Assembly: GCF_018499505.1 (NCBI RefSeq)
Contig: NZ_JAHDAC010000002.1
Span: 186,001-250,000 of the forward strand
From: Streptococcus parasanguinis
Lineage (GTDB): Bacteria > Bacillota > Bacilli > Lactobacillales > Streptococcaceae
Length of the DNA: 64,000 nt
Reading direction: 5' to 3'
Under the pieces are notes generated by a model. That model saw only the letters and a list, made by a program, of their open reading frames with translations, was not told the DNA's origin and searched no databases. Within the stretch, counting starts at the first letter, position 1, and the number at the start of each line of letters is the position of its first letter. This document shows, one piece after another, positions 54,015 through 63,315 of this stretch. The position numbers were made by a program, and so were the translations under genes.

Positions 54015-54953
54015 TTAGTCAACAAACTTTTCTTTCCTCTCTCCTAAGCGATAGACAATCACTAGAGATAAAAGAAGAACCAGAGTGGTAATGATCGATC
54101 CTTCTGCTCCAAATGCCCCTCCGGTCAACCAGTCGGGTCCAGCTCCCATTGTAAATCGAAAGATAGAGGCATCTGCGCCTGTGCCACTAACTTGAAAACC
54201 AAGAAGATTACCTTGTACATAGTTCCAAGTGCCGTGTTGGGCGACCACTAGCCAGATACTATCCGTATAGATAAAAAGCAGACCAGCCAGCACTCCATCG
54301 AGGATGATATTCAGAACGGATAAGAAGGTCACTCCTGCATTTCCCAAATGCAGAATGCCAAAGAGACTACTAGAAATCGCGATCGCTAAAGGGAGATTAG
54401 TTCTTGCAGCAATCCGAGTCAGAAGCCAACCTCGCGTCGCTACTTCTTCCGTGCCCCCTTGCAGAAGCCAAAATGGAAATAATCCTAGGATAAAAAGCAA
54501 GGGCTCTAAACTGAGCTCATTTAACACAAAAGACCCGATGCCGCTTACTTGGTAGACAAGCGCGATCACTCCCATTTGAACAAGGGAAAACATGATCCCC
54601 CAACCTAGATACTTAAGCCAATTCCTTTTTACAAAGCCTAAGCTTGATAATGTATTCTTCTCTATGACCTTCACCCAAAAAATAAAGAGAAATAGTATGA
54701 TTACAAAACTGAAAAGCTCATAATAGAGAAGATAATGGTAGAAAAATTCTTGAATACTTGCTGTCCCATTTCCTGGCGAAAAGAACTCCACTAGAAAACC
54801 TATCACTAAGGAAAATGGCCCCACAAGTTCACTACCAATCCAAAGGCCTCCTTCTATAAAGAGAGATGCTAATAATACATAAAATGGTGTAGAAACAAAA
54901 ACTGACACAGAAGTGTTCGTTTTGATCCTTTGCATGATCAACCCTTTCTTCAT
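54015..54953 (-). CDS. CPBP family intramembrane metalloprotease
   Basis: The 312-residue protein has about eight helices with the CPBP/Abi (Rce1-like) motifs EEVATRGWLL (glutamate pair plus Arg) and FGILHLGNAG, and a third helix with the asparagine/histidine motif (AQHGTWNYVQG). It probably cleaves membrane-embedded substrates; in Gram-positives such proteins often sit near bacteriocin genes. ATG 54953 has AAGGAGG. Confidence 0.88.
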   Translation of the reverse strand: MKKGLIMQRIKTNTSVSVFVSTPFYVLLASLFIEGGLWIGSELVGPFSLVIGFLVEFFSPGNGTASIQEFFYHYLLYYELFSFVIILFLFIFWVKVIEKNTLSSLGFVKRNWLKYLGWGIMFSLVQMGVIALVYQVSGIGSFVLNELSLEPLLFILGLFPFWLLQGGTEEVATRGWLLTRIAARTNLPLAIAISSSLFGILHLGNAGVTFLSVLNIILDGVLAGLLFIYTDSIWLVVAQHGTWNYVQGNLLGFQVSGTGADASIFRFTMGAGPDWLTGGAFGAEGSIITTLVLLLSLVIVYRLGERKEKFVD

Positions 54954-55017
54954 CGCAACCTCCTTGATCTAATAGGTCCATTGTAGCAAAGAAAATCCGG
55001 AGCTGCAAGACCAACCT

Positions 55018-55036
55018 ATGTTAGATAATCTAACAT
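55018..55036. promoter_or_regulatory. 19-bp palindromic site upstream of the glutamine transporter promoter
   Basis: ATGTTAGA-TAA-TCTAACAT is palindromic and ends 15 bases before the -35, a likely transcription-factor site. Confidence 0.55.
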
Positions 55037-55051
55037 CAAAACTCAATTTTC

Positions 55052-55080
55052 TTGCAGAAATGACTTTTTTCTGATATAAT
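55052..55080 (+). promoter_or_regulatory. Promoter of the glutamine transporter operon
   Basis: TTGCAG (55052-55057), 17 bp, TATAAT (55075-55080), about 130 bases before the coding start. Confidence 0.8.
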
Positions 55081-55104
55081 AGCTTCTGTAGAAAAACATA
55101 AGAC

Positions 55105-55142
55105 CATTCATACTCGTTTTGGTATGAATGATTTGTTTTTTT
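55105..55142 (+). terminator. Leader terminator/attenuator before the glutamine transporter
   Basis: CATTCATAC (55105-55113) and GTATGAATG (55122-55130) form a perfect 9-bp stem followed by ATTTGTTTTTTT, only about 20-55 bases after the expected transcript start and 70 before the gene. It may attenuate the operon or end a short RNA. Confidence 0.65.
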
Positions 55143-55211
55143 AAGGCCATCCTTTGGTCAATGTGCTCATGGGTTAAATACCCTAAGAGAAAGAATTAGA
55201 AGGAGACAGAA

Positions 55212-57395
55212 ATGAAGAAAAAATTACTAGCATGTTTGCTTTTCTTATTTCCATTCGTTGCATTTGCTGGTCATGCTCATGCTGAAACGATCAAGGTCGT
55301 TTTTGACACAGCATATGCACCGTTTGAATTTAAGGATTCAGATCAAACCTATAAAGGAATTGACGTAGAGATCTTGGACAAGGTCGCTGAAATCAATGGC
55401 TGGGATTTGGACAAATCCTTCCCTGGATTTGATGCAGCGGTCAACGCAGTTCAAGCTGGTCAAGCGGATGCCATCATGGCCGGAATGACCAAAACAACCG
55501 AGCGTGAAAAAGTCTTCACCATGTCTGATACTTACTATGATACAAAAGTTGTCATTGCGACTACGAAAGCCGATAAAATCACGAAGTACAGCCAATTAAA
55601 AGGGAAGACAGTCGGTGTTAAAAACGGAACTGCAGCCCAACGCTTCCTCGATAAAAACAAAGACAAGTACGGCTACAAGATCAAGACTTTTGATACCGGT
55701 GATCTCATGTACAACAGTTTATCAGCTGGTGCAGTGGATGCAGTCATGGATGACCAACCTGTTATTCAGTACGCCATCCAAAAAGGTCAGGACCTAGCTA
55801 TCAATATGGACGGGGAAGCAGTCGGTGGCTTTGCCTTTGGTGTTAAAAAAGGTGGAAATCATGAAAAGTTGATCACCGAATTTAACAAGGCCCTCGCTCA
55901 AATGAAAGCTGACGGAACACTTGATGAGATCATCAAGAAATGGACAGGTGAAAGCCAATCATCAAGTAACAGTGCCGTTCCAGAAACCACTACTCCTGCC
56001 GGTCAAAAAGCAACTCCTAAAAAATCAAAATATAGCATTTCAAGTGATTCTTCCTTTGCACCATTTGTCTTCCAAAATGGAAAAAACAAATACACAGGAA
56101 TCGATATGGACTTGATCAAGGCGATTGCCAAAGACCAAGGATTTACCATCGAGATTGACAATCCTGGATTTGACGCAGCGGTAAGTGATGTCCAATCTGG
56201 TCATGCTCAAGGAATGATCGCAGGGATGACTGTGACAGATGCTCGGAAAGAAACATTTGATTTTTCTGAACCATACTACACAGCCAATTCTATTCTAGCC
56301 GTTCAAGAAAGTAGCAAGATTGATTCATATGATGACCTAAAAGGAAAGACAGTCGGTGTTAAAAACGGTACTTCCTCACAAAACTTCCTTGAAGAAAACC
56401 AAAAGAAATATGGTTACAAGATCAAAACGTTCTCTGACGGAGCTTCTATGTATGACAGTTTGAATTCTGGTTCTGTTGCAGCGATCATGGATGACGAACC
56501 TGTTATCAAATACGCTATTAAACAAGGACGTAAATTCAAAACACCTATCGAAGGAACTCCAAGTGGTCAACTAGCATTTGCCGTTAAAAAAGGTGAAAAT
56601 CCTGAATTGATCGAAATGTTCAATAACGGTCTTGCAAACTTGAAGAAAAGTGGTCAATACCAAAAGATTCTCGATAAATATCTTAAAGCAGATAGCAAAT
56701 CAAGTACTTCAAGTACAGCCGTAGATGAAACAACGATCTGGGGCTTGCTTCAAAATAACTACAAACAATTGTTAAGTGGTTTGGGTGTCACTCTTGCCCT
56801 TGCACTTCTCTCTTTTGCCATTGCTATGGTGATCGGTGTTATCTTTGGGATGTTTAGTGTTAGCCCTTATAAATGGCTCCGCTGGACTGCTGAGATCTTT
56901 GTCGATGTTATTCGTGGGATCCCACTCATGATCCTCGCCGCCTTCATCTTCTGGGGAATTCCAAACTTGATTGAATCGATCACAGGTCACCAATCCCCAA
57001 TCAACGACTTTGTCGCAGGTACCATTGCCCTCTCTCTCAATGCTGCTGCCTATATCGCAGAAATTGTCCGTGGGGGGATCCAAGCTGTACCGATTGGACA
57101 GATGGAAGCCAGCCGAAGCCTTGGGATCTCTTATGGCAAGACCATGCGCAAGATCATCTTGCCACAAGCAACCAAACTCATGCTTCCAAACTTTGTTAAC
57201 CAATTCGTCATTGCCCTGAAAGATACGACTATCGTTTCTGCGATCGGATTGGTAGAACTCTTCCAAACTGGTAAGATCATCATCGCTCGAAACTACCAAA
57301 GTTTCAAGATGTATGCGATCCTTGCCGTCTTCTACCTCGTGATTATCACCTTGCTAACACGATTTGCGAAAAAATTAGAAAAGAAGGTTAACTAA
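55212..57395 (+). CDS. Glutamine/polar amino acid ABC transporter, fused two-receptor permease
   Basis: The 727-residue protein has a signal peptide (1-25, ending HAHA), two tandem substrate-binding domains (about 25-245 and 275-495, each with [20 protein letters not shown] and [11 protein letters not shown]), and an MetI-like permease domain (about 510-725) with the EAA loop [21 protein letters not shown]. It is the GlnPH-type importer known from lactic acid bacteria, where tandem receptors widen or sharpen affinity. The ATPase gene overlaps its stop (TAATG). Confidence 0.95.
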   Translation: MKKKLLACLLFLFPFVAFAGHAHAETIKVVFDTAYAPFEFKDSDQTYKGIDVEILDKVAEINGWDLDKSFPGFDAAVNAVQAGQADAIMAGMTKTTEREKVFTMSDTYYDTKVVIATTKADKITKYSQLKGKTVGVKNGTAAQRFLDKNKDKYGYKIKTFDTGDLMYNSLSAGAVDAVMDDQPVIQYAIQKGQDLAINMDGEAVGGFAFGVKKGGNHEKLITEFNKALAQMKADGTLDEIIKKWTGESQSSSNSAVPETTTPAGQKATPKKSKYSISSDSSFAPFVFQNGKNKYTGIDMDLIKAIAKDQGFTIEIDNPGFDAAVSDVQSGHAQGMIAGMTVTDARKETFDFSEPYYTANSILAVQESSKIDSYDDLKGKTVGVKNGTSSQNFLEENQKKYGYKIKTFSDGASMYDSLNSGSVAAIMDDEPVIKYAIKQGRKFKTPIEGTPSGQLAFAVKKGENPELIEMFNNGLANLKKSGQYQKILDKYLKADSKSSTSSTAVDETTIWGLLQNNYKQLLSGLGVTLALALLSFAIAMVIGVIFGMFSVSPYKWLRWTAEIFVDVIRGIPLMILAAFIFWGIPNLIESITGHQSPINDFVAGTIALSLNAAAYIAEIVRGGIQAVPIGQMEASRSLGISYGKTMRKIILPQATKLMLPNFVNQFVIALKDTTIVSAIGLVELFQTGKIIIARNYQSFKMYAILAVFYLVIITLLTRFAKKLEKKVN

Positions 57396-58135
57396 TGGCT
57401 AAATTGAAAATTGATGTCCATGACCTCCACAAATACTATGGTGAAAATGAGGTCTTAAAAGGAATCTCAGCAAAATTCTACGAAGGGGATGTGGTCTGCA
57501 TTATCGGACCGTCTGGTTCTGGTAAATCGACCTTCCTTCGTAGTCTCAATCTCCTCGAAGAAGTTACAAAAGGTCAAATTACAGTTAATGGATATGATCT
57601 AACCGATCCAAAAACCAATGTTGATTTGGTCCGTGAAAATATCGGGATGGTTTTCCAACACTTCAACCTCTTCCCTCACATGAGCGTCCTTGAAAACATT
57701 ATGTTTGCGCCAGTAGAGCACAAACTGATGACCCGTGAAGAAGCTCAAAAAGTCGGGATGGAATTGTTGGAAAAAGTTGGTCTCGCAGATAAAGCCGATG
57801 CCAATCCAAATAGTCTTTCCGGTGGTCAAAAACAACGTGTGGCTATCGCACGTGGACTTGCCATGAATCCAGATATTATGCTCTTTGACGAACCTACTTC
57901 TGCCCTTGACCCTGAGATGGTCGGAGATGTATTGAACGTTATGAAAGAATTGGCAGAGCAAGGCATGACCATGATCATCGTTACCCACGAGATGGGATTT
58001 GCCCGCCAAGTAGCCAACCGCGTCATCTTCACCGCAGACGGTGAATTCCTCGAAGATGGCAAACCAGACCAAATCTTCGACAACCCACAACACCCACGTT
58101 TGAAAGAATTCTTGGATAAGGTTCTAAACGTTTAA
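57395..58135 (+). CDS. glnQ: Glutamine/polar amino acid ABC transporter ATPase
   Basis: The 246-residue ATPase has Walker [10 protein letters not shown] (about 34-42), signature [10 protein letters not shown], Walker [15 protein letters not shown] and switch His VTHEMGFA: the PAAT class. It is coupled to the fused receptor-permease by a one-base overlap and followed by a strong terminator, forming a two-gene importer operon. Confidence 0.96.
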   Translation: MAKLKIDVHDLHKYYGENEVLKGISAKFYEGDVVCIIGPSGSGKSTFLRSLNLLEEVTKGQITVNGYDLTDPKTNVDLVRENIGMVFQHFNLFPHMSVLENIMFAPVEHKLMTREEAQKVGMELLEKVGLADKADANPNSLSGGQKQRVAIARGLAMNPDIMLFDEPTSALDPEMVGDVLNVMKELAEQGMTMIIVTHEMGFARQVANRVIFTADGEFLEDGKPDQIFDNPQHPRLKEFLDKVLNV

Positions 58136-58154
58136 ATAAAGGTGGTTTTTGAAG

Positions 58155-58183
58155 CATCTAGCAATTTTGCTAGATGTTTTTTT
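58155..58183 (+). terminator. Terminator of the glutamine transporter operon
   Basis: CATCTAGC (58155-58162) pairs with GCTAGATG (58169-58176), followed by eight T. Confidence 0.9.
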
Positions 58184-58193
58184 AGACCAAAAA

Positions 58194-58219
58194 AAGCATT
58201 TTCAAACCTGAAAATGCTT
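58194..58219 (-). terminator. Terminator reading leftwards
   Basis: AAGCATTTTCA/TGAAAATGCTT perfect 11-bp stem with TTTTTTT on the minus-strand side; it would end transcripts coming from the ABC exporter after they cross the 138-bp repeat. Confidence 0.7.
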
Positions 58220-58242
58220 AGATTGAAGATAAAGACATATTA

Positions 58243-58380
58243 AAAACTTTCCTTAGGTGAGTACGGACGTCAGCGAACTTCTACGAAGTTCCATGACTTA
58301 GTTTTGAACCTAAAGTTTCAAAACTCCCGAGTGCCTGAAACTAAATTGTTTCAGGCACTTTTCTCACGGCGGAAAGTTTT
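58243..58380. repeat. 138-bp structured repeat, copy 2
   Basis: Same length and orientation as 40821-40958. Terminal pairs read AAAACTTTCC/GGAAAGTTTT here, and the third hairpin reads AGTGCCTGAAAC/GTTTCAGGCACT, so pairing is kept although bases differ. The 339-base gap holds this repeat and two terminators and no gene. Confidence 0.85.
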
Positions 58381-58474
58381 AATGTTCTCTTAATTCGTTA
58401 TACAAATTAGGTAGATATTTATTTCTTTACAGAATCACTTTACTTATTTACTTTAAAAATAGTTTGTCTACATT

Positions 58475-60217
58475 CTAACTAATCTGTTGCTGAGCTGTCT
58501 GCATCTTGTAGTAAACACCTTGCGCTTCCATTAGCTCTTCATGAGTGCCATGCTCAACAATATCGCCATCCACCATGACAAGAATCATATCGGCATTTTG
58601 AATGGTCGACAAGCGGTGAGCAATGATAAAGCTGGTCCGTCCCTTCATAAGCTGATTAAAGGCATCTTGAATTAAGACCTCAGTACGAGTATCGATGGAG
58701 GATGTAGCCTCATCCAAGATTAAAATCTTAGGAACTGAAAGGAAAACCCGCGCAATCGTTAAGAGTTGGCGTTGGCCTTGGGACAAAGACTCTCCAGCAT
58801 CTGAAAGATAAGTATCGTACCCTTGTGGCAACTGCCGAATGAAGAAATCTGCATTGGCTGCTTTGGCTGCTTCGATGACTTCTTCTCTAGTTGCATCTGG
58901 ACGAGAAAAGGCGATATTTTCATGAATGGTCCCGACCTTGAGCCAGGTTTCTTGCAAAACCATACCAAACTGTTGGCGGTAAGAAGCACGGGTGTAGTCC
59001 GTAATTGGCACCCCATTAATCGTGATCTCTCCAGAGTTAACAGGGTAGAAACGCATGAGCAGATTAATCAAGGTCGACTTTCCAGCTCCTGTAGGTCCTA
59101 CAATGGCAACCTTACTGCCAGCTGGAACCTGAATGGTTAGATCTTTGATCAAAGTCCGCCCCAAATCATAGCCAAATGTGACGTGTTCAAAACCAATCGC
59201 ACCTTTGACATTCTGACTTTCCAGAACCCGTTGCCCTGTCTCTTCGACCTCAGCTTGATCCAAAACGCTATATAAACGCTCTGCGCAGGCAAGGGCACTT
59301 TGGAGTTCTGACAAGACAGAGGAGATATCATTAAATGGCTTGGTGTATTGGTTGACATAATTGAGGAAGGTCACCAATTGACCAACAGTAAAGTGAGATC
59401 CCGAAATAATGCGGACAGCACCAAATCCAGCTACTACTGCATAAATCAGGGCATTCACAAAGCGAGTGGCAGGGTTGACAGTTGAAGAATAAAAGACAGC
59501 GGATTGGGAATAATTGGCATAGCTTTCATTAGTCCCCTTAAAAGCCGTACGGAATTGATCCTGAGCGTTAAAGGACTGGATCAAGCTTTCCTGGGTCAAG
59601 GACTCTTCGATCAACTGAGTTTGAAGACCACGCGCCTTGGTCTGCTTTTGGAAAAGCGTATAAGAACGCTTGGCAATAAAACGAGCAATCAACAGGGATA
59701 GAGGGGTCAGGACCAGAACCGCCACCATCATAAAGAAATCCAATTCTGCCATGGTCACGATGGTGACAAGAATGGTTAAGAGGCCAACAAAGAACTGGTT
59801 AAAGACCATCAGAAGACCGCTGTTGAGTTGCTCTACATCGGTCGTGAGACGACTGACAAAGTCCCCGCTCCCTTGTTTATCTAGATAAGATAAGGGCAAT
59901 CGGTGTACTTTTTCCATCACTTCTGCTCTTAGGCTTTGGCTGTACCGATAGACCAATTGATTGTAGACAAGAGGATTGATCCATTGGATCAGGGTATTGG
60001 CCATAATGACCAGAACCATTTGGATCAAAACGGGCCATAAGACTGTCATCCCTTGAGGATTGATAACTAAATCAATCGCATGTCCGATCAGGATCGGTAG
60101 CCAAACCGTTAAGGCTACTTGAGCGATGGTTCCGAGACTAGCTAGAATCAGGAGCCCGGGATGGTGAGCAAAATCTCTAAACAGACGTTTTACATAACTA
60201 GAACGTTTTTGACTCAT
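58475..60217 (-). CDS. Heterodimeric ABC exporter subunit (canonical ATPase site)
   Basis: The 580-residue half-exporter has six membrane helices (about 20-300) and an ATPase domain with Walker A GPTGAGKST, signature LSQGQRQLL and Walker B ILILDEATSSID (catalytic Glu present). It pairs with the gene at 60214-61941, which it overlaps by 4 bases. Type I heterodimeric exporters such as LmrCD, EfrCD or PatAB pump drugs or peptides; which one this is cannot be told from the sequence alone. Confidence 0.9.
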   Translation of the reverse strand: MSQKRSSYVKRLFRDFAHHPGLLILASLGTIAQVALTVWLPILIGHAIDLVINPQGMTVLWPVLIQMVLVIMANTLIQWINPLVYNQLVYRYSQSLRAEVMEKVHRLPLSYLDKQGSGDFVSRLTTDVEQLNSGLLMVFNQFFVGLLTILVTIVTMAELDFFMMVAVLVLTPLSLLIARFIAKRSYTLFQKQTKARGLQTQLIEESLTQESLIQSFNAQDQFRTAFKGTNESYANYSQSAVFYSSTVNPATRFVNALIYAVVAGFGAVRIISGSHFTVGQLVTFLNYVNQYTKPFNDISSVLSELQSALACAERLYSVLDQAEVEETGQRVLESQNVKGAIGFEHVTFGYDLGRTLIKDLTIQVPAGSKVAIVGPTGAGKSTLINLLMRFYPVNSGEITINGVPITDYTRASYRQQFGMVLQETWLKVGTIHENIAFSRPDATREEVIEAAKAANADFFIRQLPQGYDTYLSDAGESLSQGQRQLLTIARVFLSVPKILILDEATSSIDTRTEVLIQDAFNQLMKGRTSFIIAHRLSTIQNADMILVMVDGDIVEHGTHEELMEAQGVYYKMQTAQQQIS

Positions 60218-61941
60218 GCTTCCTCCCTCCCGTGTTGTGATTCATGAATTTCTTGATAAATCTCATTGGTAGACAAAAGGAAATCGTGACTTCCCAGTCC
60301 AACTTGACGGCCCTTGTTCACGACTAAAATCTGATCAGCAGACTTAAGACTATTGGTTCGTTGAGATACTAAGATCAAACTTGTATCACTCAATTCTTCT
60401 TTAATCGATTTTAAGAGACGAGCTTCCGTCAAATAATCCAAGGCGGAGGTTGAATCATCCAAAATCAAGAAAGGGGTCTTCTTCAAAAGGGCACGTGCAA
60501 TGGTCAACCGCTGGCGTTGGCCACCTGAGAAATTTCGACCAAAGGCTTCCACTGGCTCATCGAGTTGTCCTTCTTTTTCACGAACAAAATCAGCCGCCTG
60601 AGCTGTTTCTAGTGCCCACCACAAATCTTCATCCGATAGATTTTCTTCCATCCCTAGTAAGAGATTCGAGCGGATAGTCCCTCTAAAGAGCTCTGCCTTC
60701 TGTGGGACAACAGCTACCCACTCCCGCCACTCCCTGAGAGTTTTAGGAGAGTGACCTTGATGATAGAGGGCTAATTTTCCCTGACTCACAGCATACAAGT
60801 GACTCAATAACTGAACCAGGGTGGATTTCCCAGATCCTGTACCACCGATAATCCCCAACATCTGTCCATGATCCAGATCAAAGGAAATATCTTCTAGAGC
60901 CGGGCTTGAAGCCGTTGGATAAGTGAAAGAAACTTTCTCTGCGCTGATCGCTTCTTGCTCTCTTGCAGTTTCTACTGGCAAAGCTTCAAGGAGGTCTTCT
61001 TCCTTCAAATCAAAAATCTCTTGGACACGCTTGGCAGAAATATAGCTGACATTTAAAGACGTGACCAGCATAGCCAGCTTAATCAATTCTGTTAAAATTT
61101 GTAATAAATAATTGACCAAAGCGACCAACATCCCTTGGGTTAAAAGACCAGCAGAGATATTCAATTGACCTTGCCAAATGACACAAACCAAGGTCGTATT
61201 GACCACAAGGAAGGTCAAGGGACTCACCAAACTAGACCAGATACCAGCGCGAATTTGCCAGATCTTGTAGTCCTGATTGACCTCTCTAAAATCCTCTAAT
61301 TCACTAGCATCTTGTCCAAAGGCTCGAATCACCCGCATCCCTTGAAATTGCTGACGCGTCACCGTAACCATTCGGTCTGTGATTTTCCGAATCTTAGCAA
61401 ATAGCGGATTGACAATCCGTGACATGATCACAATAATCAGGGTTAAAATCGCCACCATCCCCAAGAACCAAAGGGTTAGTTTAGGACTGATGGTGAAAGC
61501 CATGAGGATCGATCCAAAGACAATGATCGGTGCCCTCAAAAAGAGACGCAAGAATTGGTTGATTCCAACCTGAATTTGATAGGTATCAGAAGTGAGACGG
61601 GTTACCAAACTAGAAGTACCGATCCTATCTCTCTTGTCCTTTGGAAGTGATAAGATCTTATCATACAAATCCTTGGTCATCTCGCGGGTAAAGCCGACAG
61701 CTGCTTTAGAAGAAAAATACTGGGCCGTAATAGCTACGACGACCCCAAAGCTCGCAAATAAAAACAAAACACCAACTGTCATCACCACTGCGCTCGTTTC
61801 CTTTTTCGGAATGACCTGATCGACTAAGTGGGCGATGATTAAGGGGACACACAATTCAAAAATAGCTTCTAAGAGTTTAAAAACGGGCCCTAGAAAAGTT
61901 TCCCATAGATAGCCCTTAAAATACTTCAATAATGATTTCAT
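60214..61941 (-). CDS. Heterodimeric ABC exporter subunit (degenerate ATPase site)
   Basis: The 575-residue partner has six helices and an ATPase domain with Walker A GGTGSGKST, signature FSGGQRQRL and Walker B FLILDDSTSALD, where Asp replaces the catalytic Glu. The one-sided degeneracy is the mark of heterodimeric exporters. The start at 61941 lacks a strong Shine-Dalgarno. Confidence 0.9.
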   Translation of the reverse strand: MKSLLKYFKGYLWETFLGPVFKLLEAIFELCVPLIIAHLVDQVIPKKETSAVVMTVGVLFLFASFGVVVAITAQYFSSKAAVGFTREMTKDLYDKILSLPKDKRDRIGTSSLVTRLTSDTYQIQVGINQFLRLFLRAPIIVFGSILMAFTISPKLTLWFLGMVAILTLIIVIMSRIVNPLFAKIRKITDRMVTVTRQQFQGMRVIRAFGQDASELEDFREVNQDYKIWQIRAGIWSSLVSPLTFLVVNTTLVCVIWQGQLNISAGLLTQGMLVALVNYLLQILTELIKLAMLVTSLNVSYISAKRVQEIFDLKEEDLLEALPVETAREQEAISAEKVSFTYPTASSPALEDISFDLDHGQMLGIIGGTGSGKSTLVQLLSHLYAVSQGKLALYHQGHSPKTLREWREWVAVVPQKAELFRGTIRSNLLLGMEENLSDEDLWWALETAQAADFVREKEGQLDEPVEAFGRNFSGGQRQRLTIARALLKKTPFLILDDSTSALDYLTEARLLKSIKEELSDTSLILVSQRTNSLKSADQILVVNKGRQVGLGSHDFLLSTNEIYQEIHESQHGREEA

Positions 61942-61996
61942 ACGACTCGATTCTTTTTTTTATGGATATACATATTTTACCACAAATTCTTAAGAT

Positions 61997-62028
61997 GAAA
62001 AAACTCTCCCAGCAGAGCAGAGAGAGTT
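61997..62028 (-). terminator. Terminator of the MFS gene
   Basis: AACTCTC (62002-62008) pairs with GAGAGTT (62022-62028); the minus-strand side ends in TTTTTTC. Confidence 0.65.
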
Positions 62029-62057
62029 GAATACTGACCAGATGAAGGTCAGAAATC

Positions 62058-63257
62058 TTATTCCTTCTTTGTTACCTTGCTTAAGGTCTTGCCCATTTTC
62101 CCCAATCCAATCATTAGTAGAGGGAAAGAGAATAGCGTTATAAGGCCTAATACAAGAAAGACTGCTACAAATCCACAACTATCAATGAACCAACCAGTCA
62201 GTGGGAAAATGACAATTATAGATAGACTAAACATCATCGAATTGATACTCAGCATGGTTGCTCGCACACTGGATGGCAGATAAGCTTGTAAATCATTGTA
62301 GTAGATGGGTTGATAAACTGCGTATAGTGCATTGGTCAAGAGATAGACACTCAGATAGGCGAATGGAGTCTTCAAACCTACCAAAAACAAGGCCAACCCT
62401 GTCAGTGCAACTAGAATCGGAAAGACTTGATTACTATTCCATTTTTTCCCGATTTGACTGGCCAGATAAACCGCCAGGAGATTGAATCCACTACCAATTA
62501 ACATGATAAGCGAAACTTGCCAACTGGCTAAGTCACTAATTTTCTGTTGGTAGTAAAAATAAAACATACACATGATGGTCCCTACCAACTGATAGGTGAG
62601 CATCCAGCAAAACAAGACTGGTTTTTCCTGCCATTCTTGTTTCACTACCTCCAATATCCGCTTTAAGGTCAAGTGACTTCTTTCATCACTCTTGCTCTCT
62701 GGCTCTTTCATTAGAAAGATCAAAAGAATGGAAAGCAAGGAAAGCCCAATAGCAATATAATAGGTCCAAGCCAATGCTCCGTGAATAAAGAAGCCTGCCA
62801 CAACTGTCCCTAAAGTTCGGGTGACTTCGGCCACACCAGACAAAAAGCTAGAAATCTGAAGATAACGGTCTTTTTGACCTGCTTCCACCGCTGAATCAAA
62901 TAAGAAAGCCGTACTGGTACCCGAGTCAAAATTATAAGACCAAGCATTGACCATCATAGCAATGGCATAGATCCAAAAATTCCCCTGACCAAATAAAATC
63001 AAGATCGAGGATCCAATACTGGACAAGCGAGCCAAATAAAGATTGGTCTTGTAGCTAAAGCGATCAGCTAACATACCAGATGGGATCTCACACAAGAGAC
63101 TCGTCCCATGAAAGATACTCTCTAATAAACCAATCTGAAGCAAAGAAAGACCATTTTGAATAAAAAAGAGAATCCAAAAACTGGTGATTCCAAAATAAGA
63201 TGTAAATTCCAGACCTGCTAGGAGTGAAATATTGCGTTTGTAAGTTCTTTTAAACAT
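62058..63257 (-). CDS. MFS transporter
   Basis: A 399-residue protein with about twelve helices; GMLADRFSYKTNLYLARL matches MFS motif A between helices 2 and 3. It resembles small-molecule/drug efflux MFS proteins in streptococci; substrate unknown. GAGGAAAAACA precedes ATG 63257, and it stands as a single gene. Confidence 0.85.
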   Translation of the reverse strand: MFKRTYKRNISLLAGLEFTSYFGITSFWILFFIQNGLSLLQIGLLESIFHGTSLLCEIPSGMLADRFSYKTNLYLARLSSIGSSILILFGQGNFWIYAIAMMVNAWSYNFDSGTSTAFLFDSAVEAGQKDRYLQISSFLSGVAEVTRTLGTVVAGFFIHGALAWTYYIAIGLSLLSILLIFLMKEPESKSDERSHLTLKRILEVVKQEWQEKPVLFCWMLTYQLVGTIMCMFYFYYQQKISDLASWQVSLIMLIGSGFNLLAVYLASQIGKKWNSNQVFPILVALTGLALFLVGLKTPFAYLSVYLLTNALYAVYQPIYYNDLQAYLPSSVRATMLSINSMMFSLSIIVIFPLTGWFIDSCGFVAVFLVLGLITLFSFPLLMIGLGKMGKTLSKVTKKE

Positions 63258-63315
63258 TGTTTTTCCTCTTTCAATAGATTATATAAGTGTTTCTAAAAGA
63301 CTTACTTAGAGTTGC

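Noticed and set aside
58475..61941. Naming the exporter pair patAB or lmrCD
   Set aside because: The sequence supports a heterodimeric ABC exporter, but family-level naming needs a homology search that could not be run.
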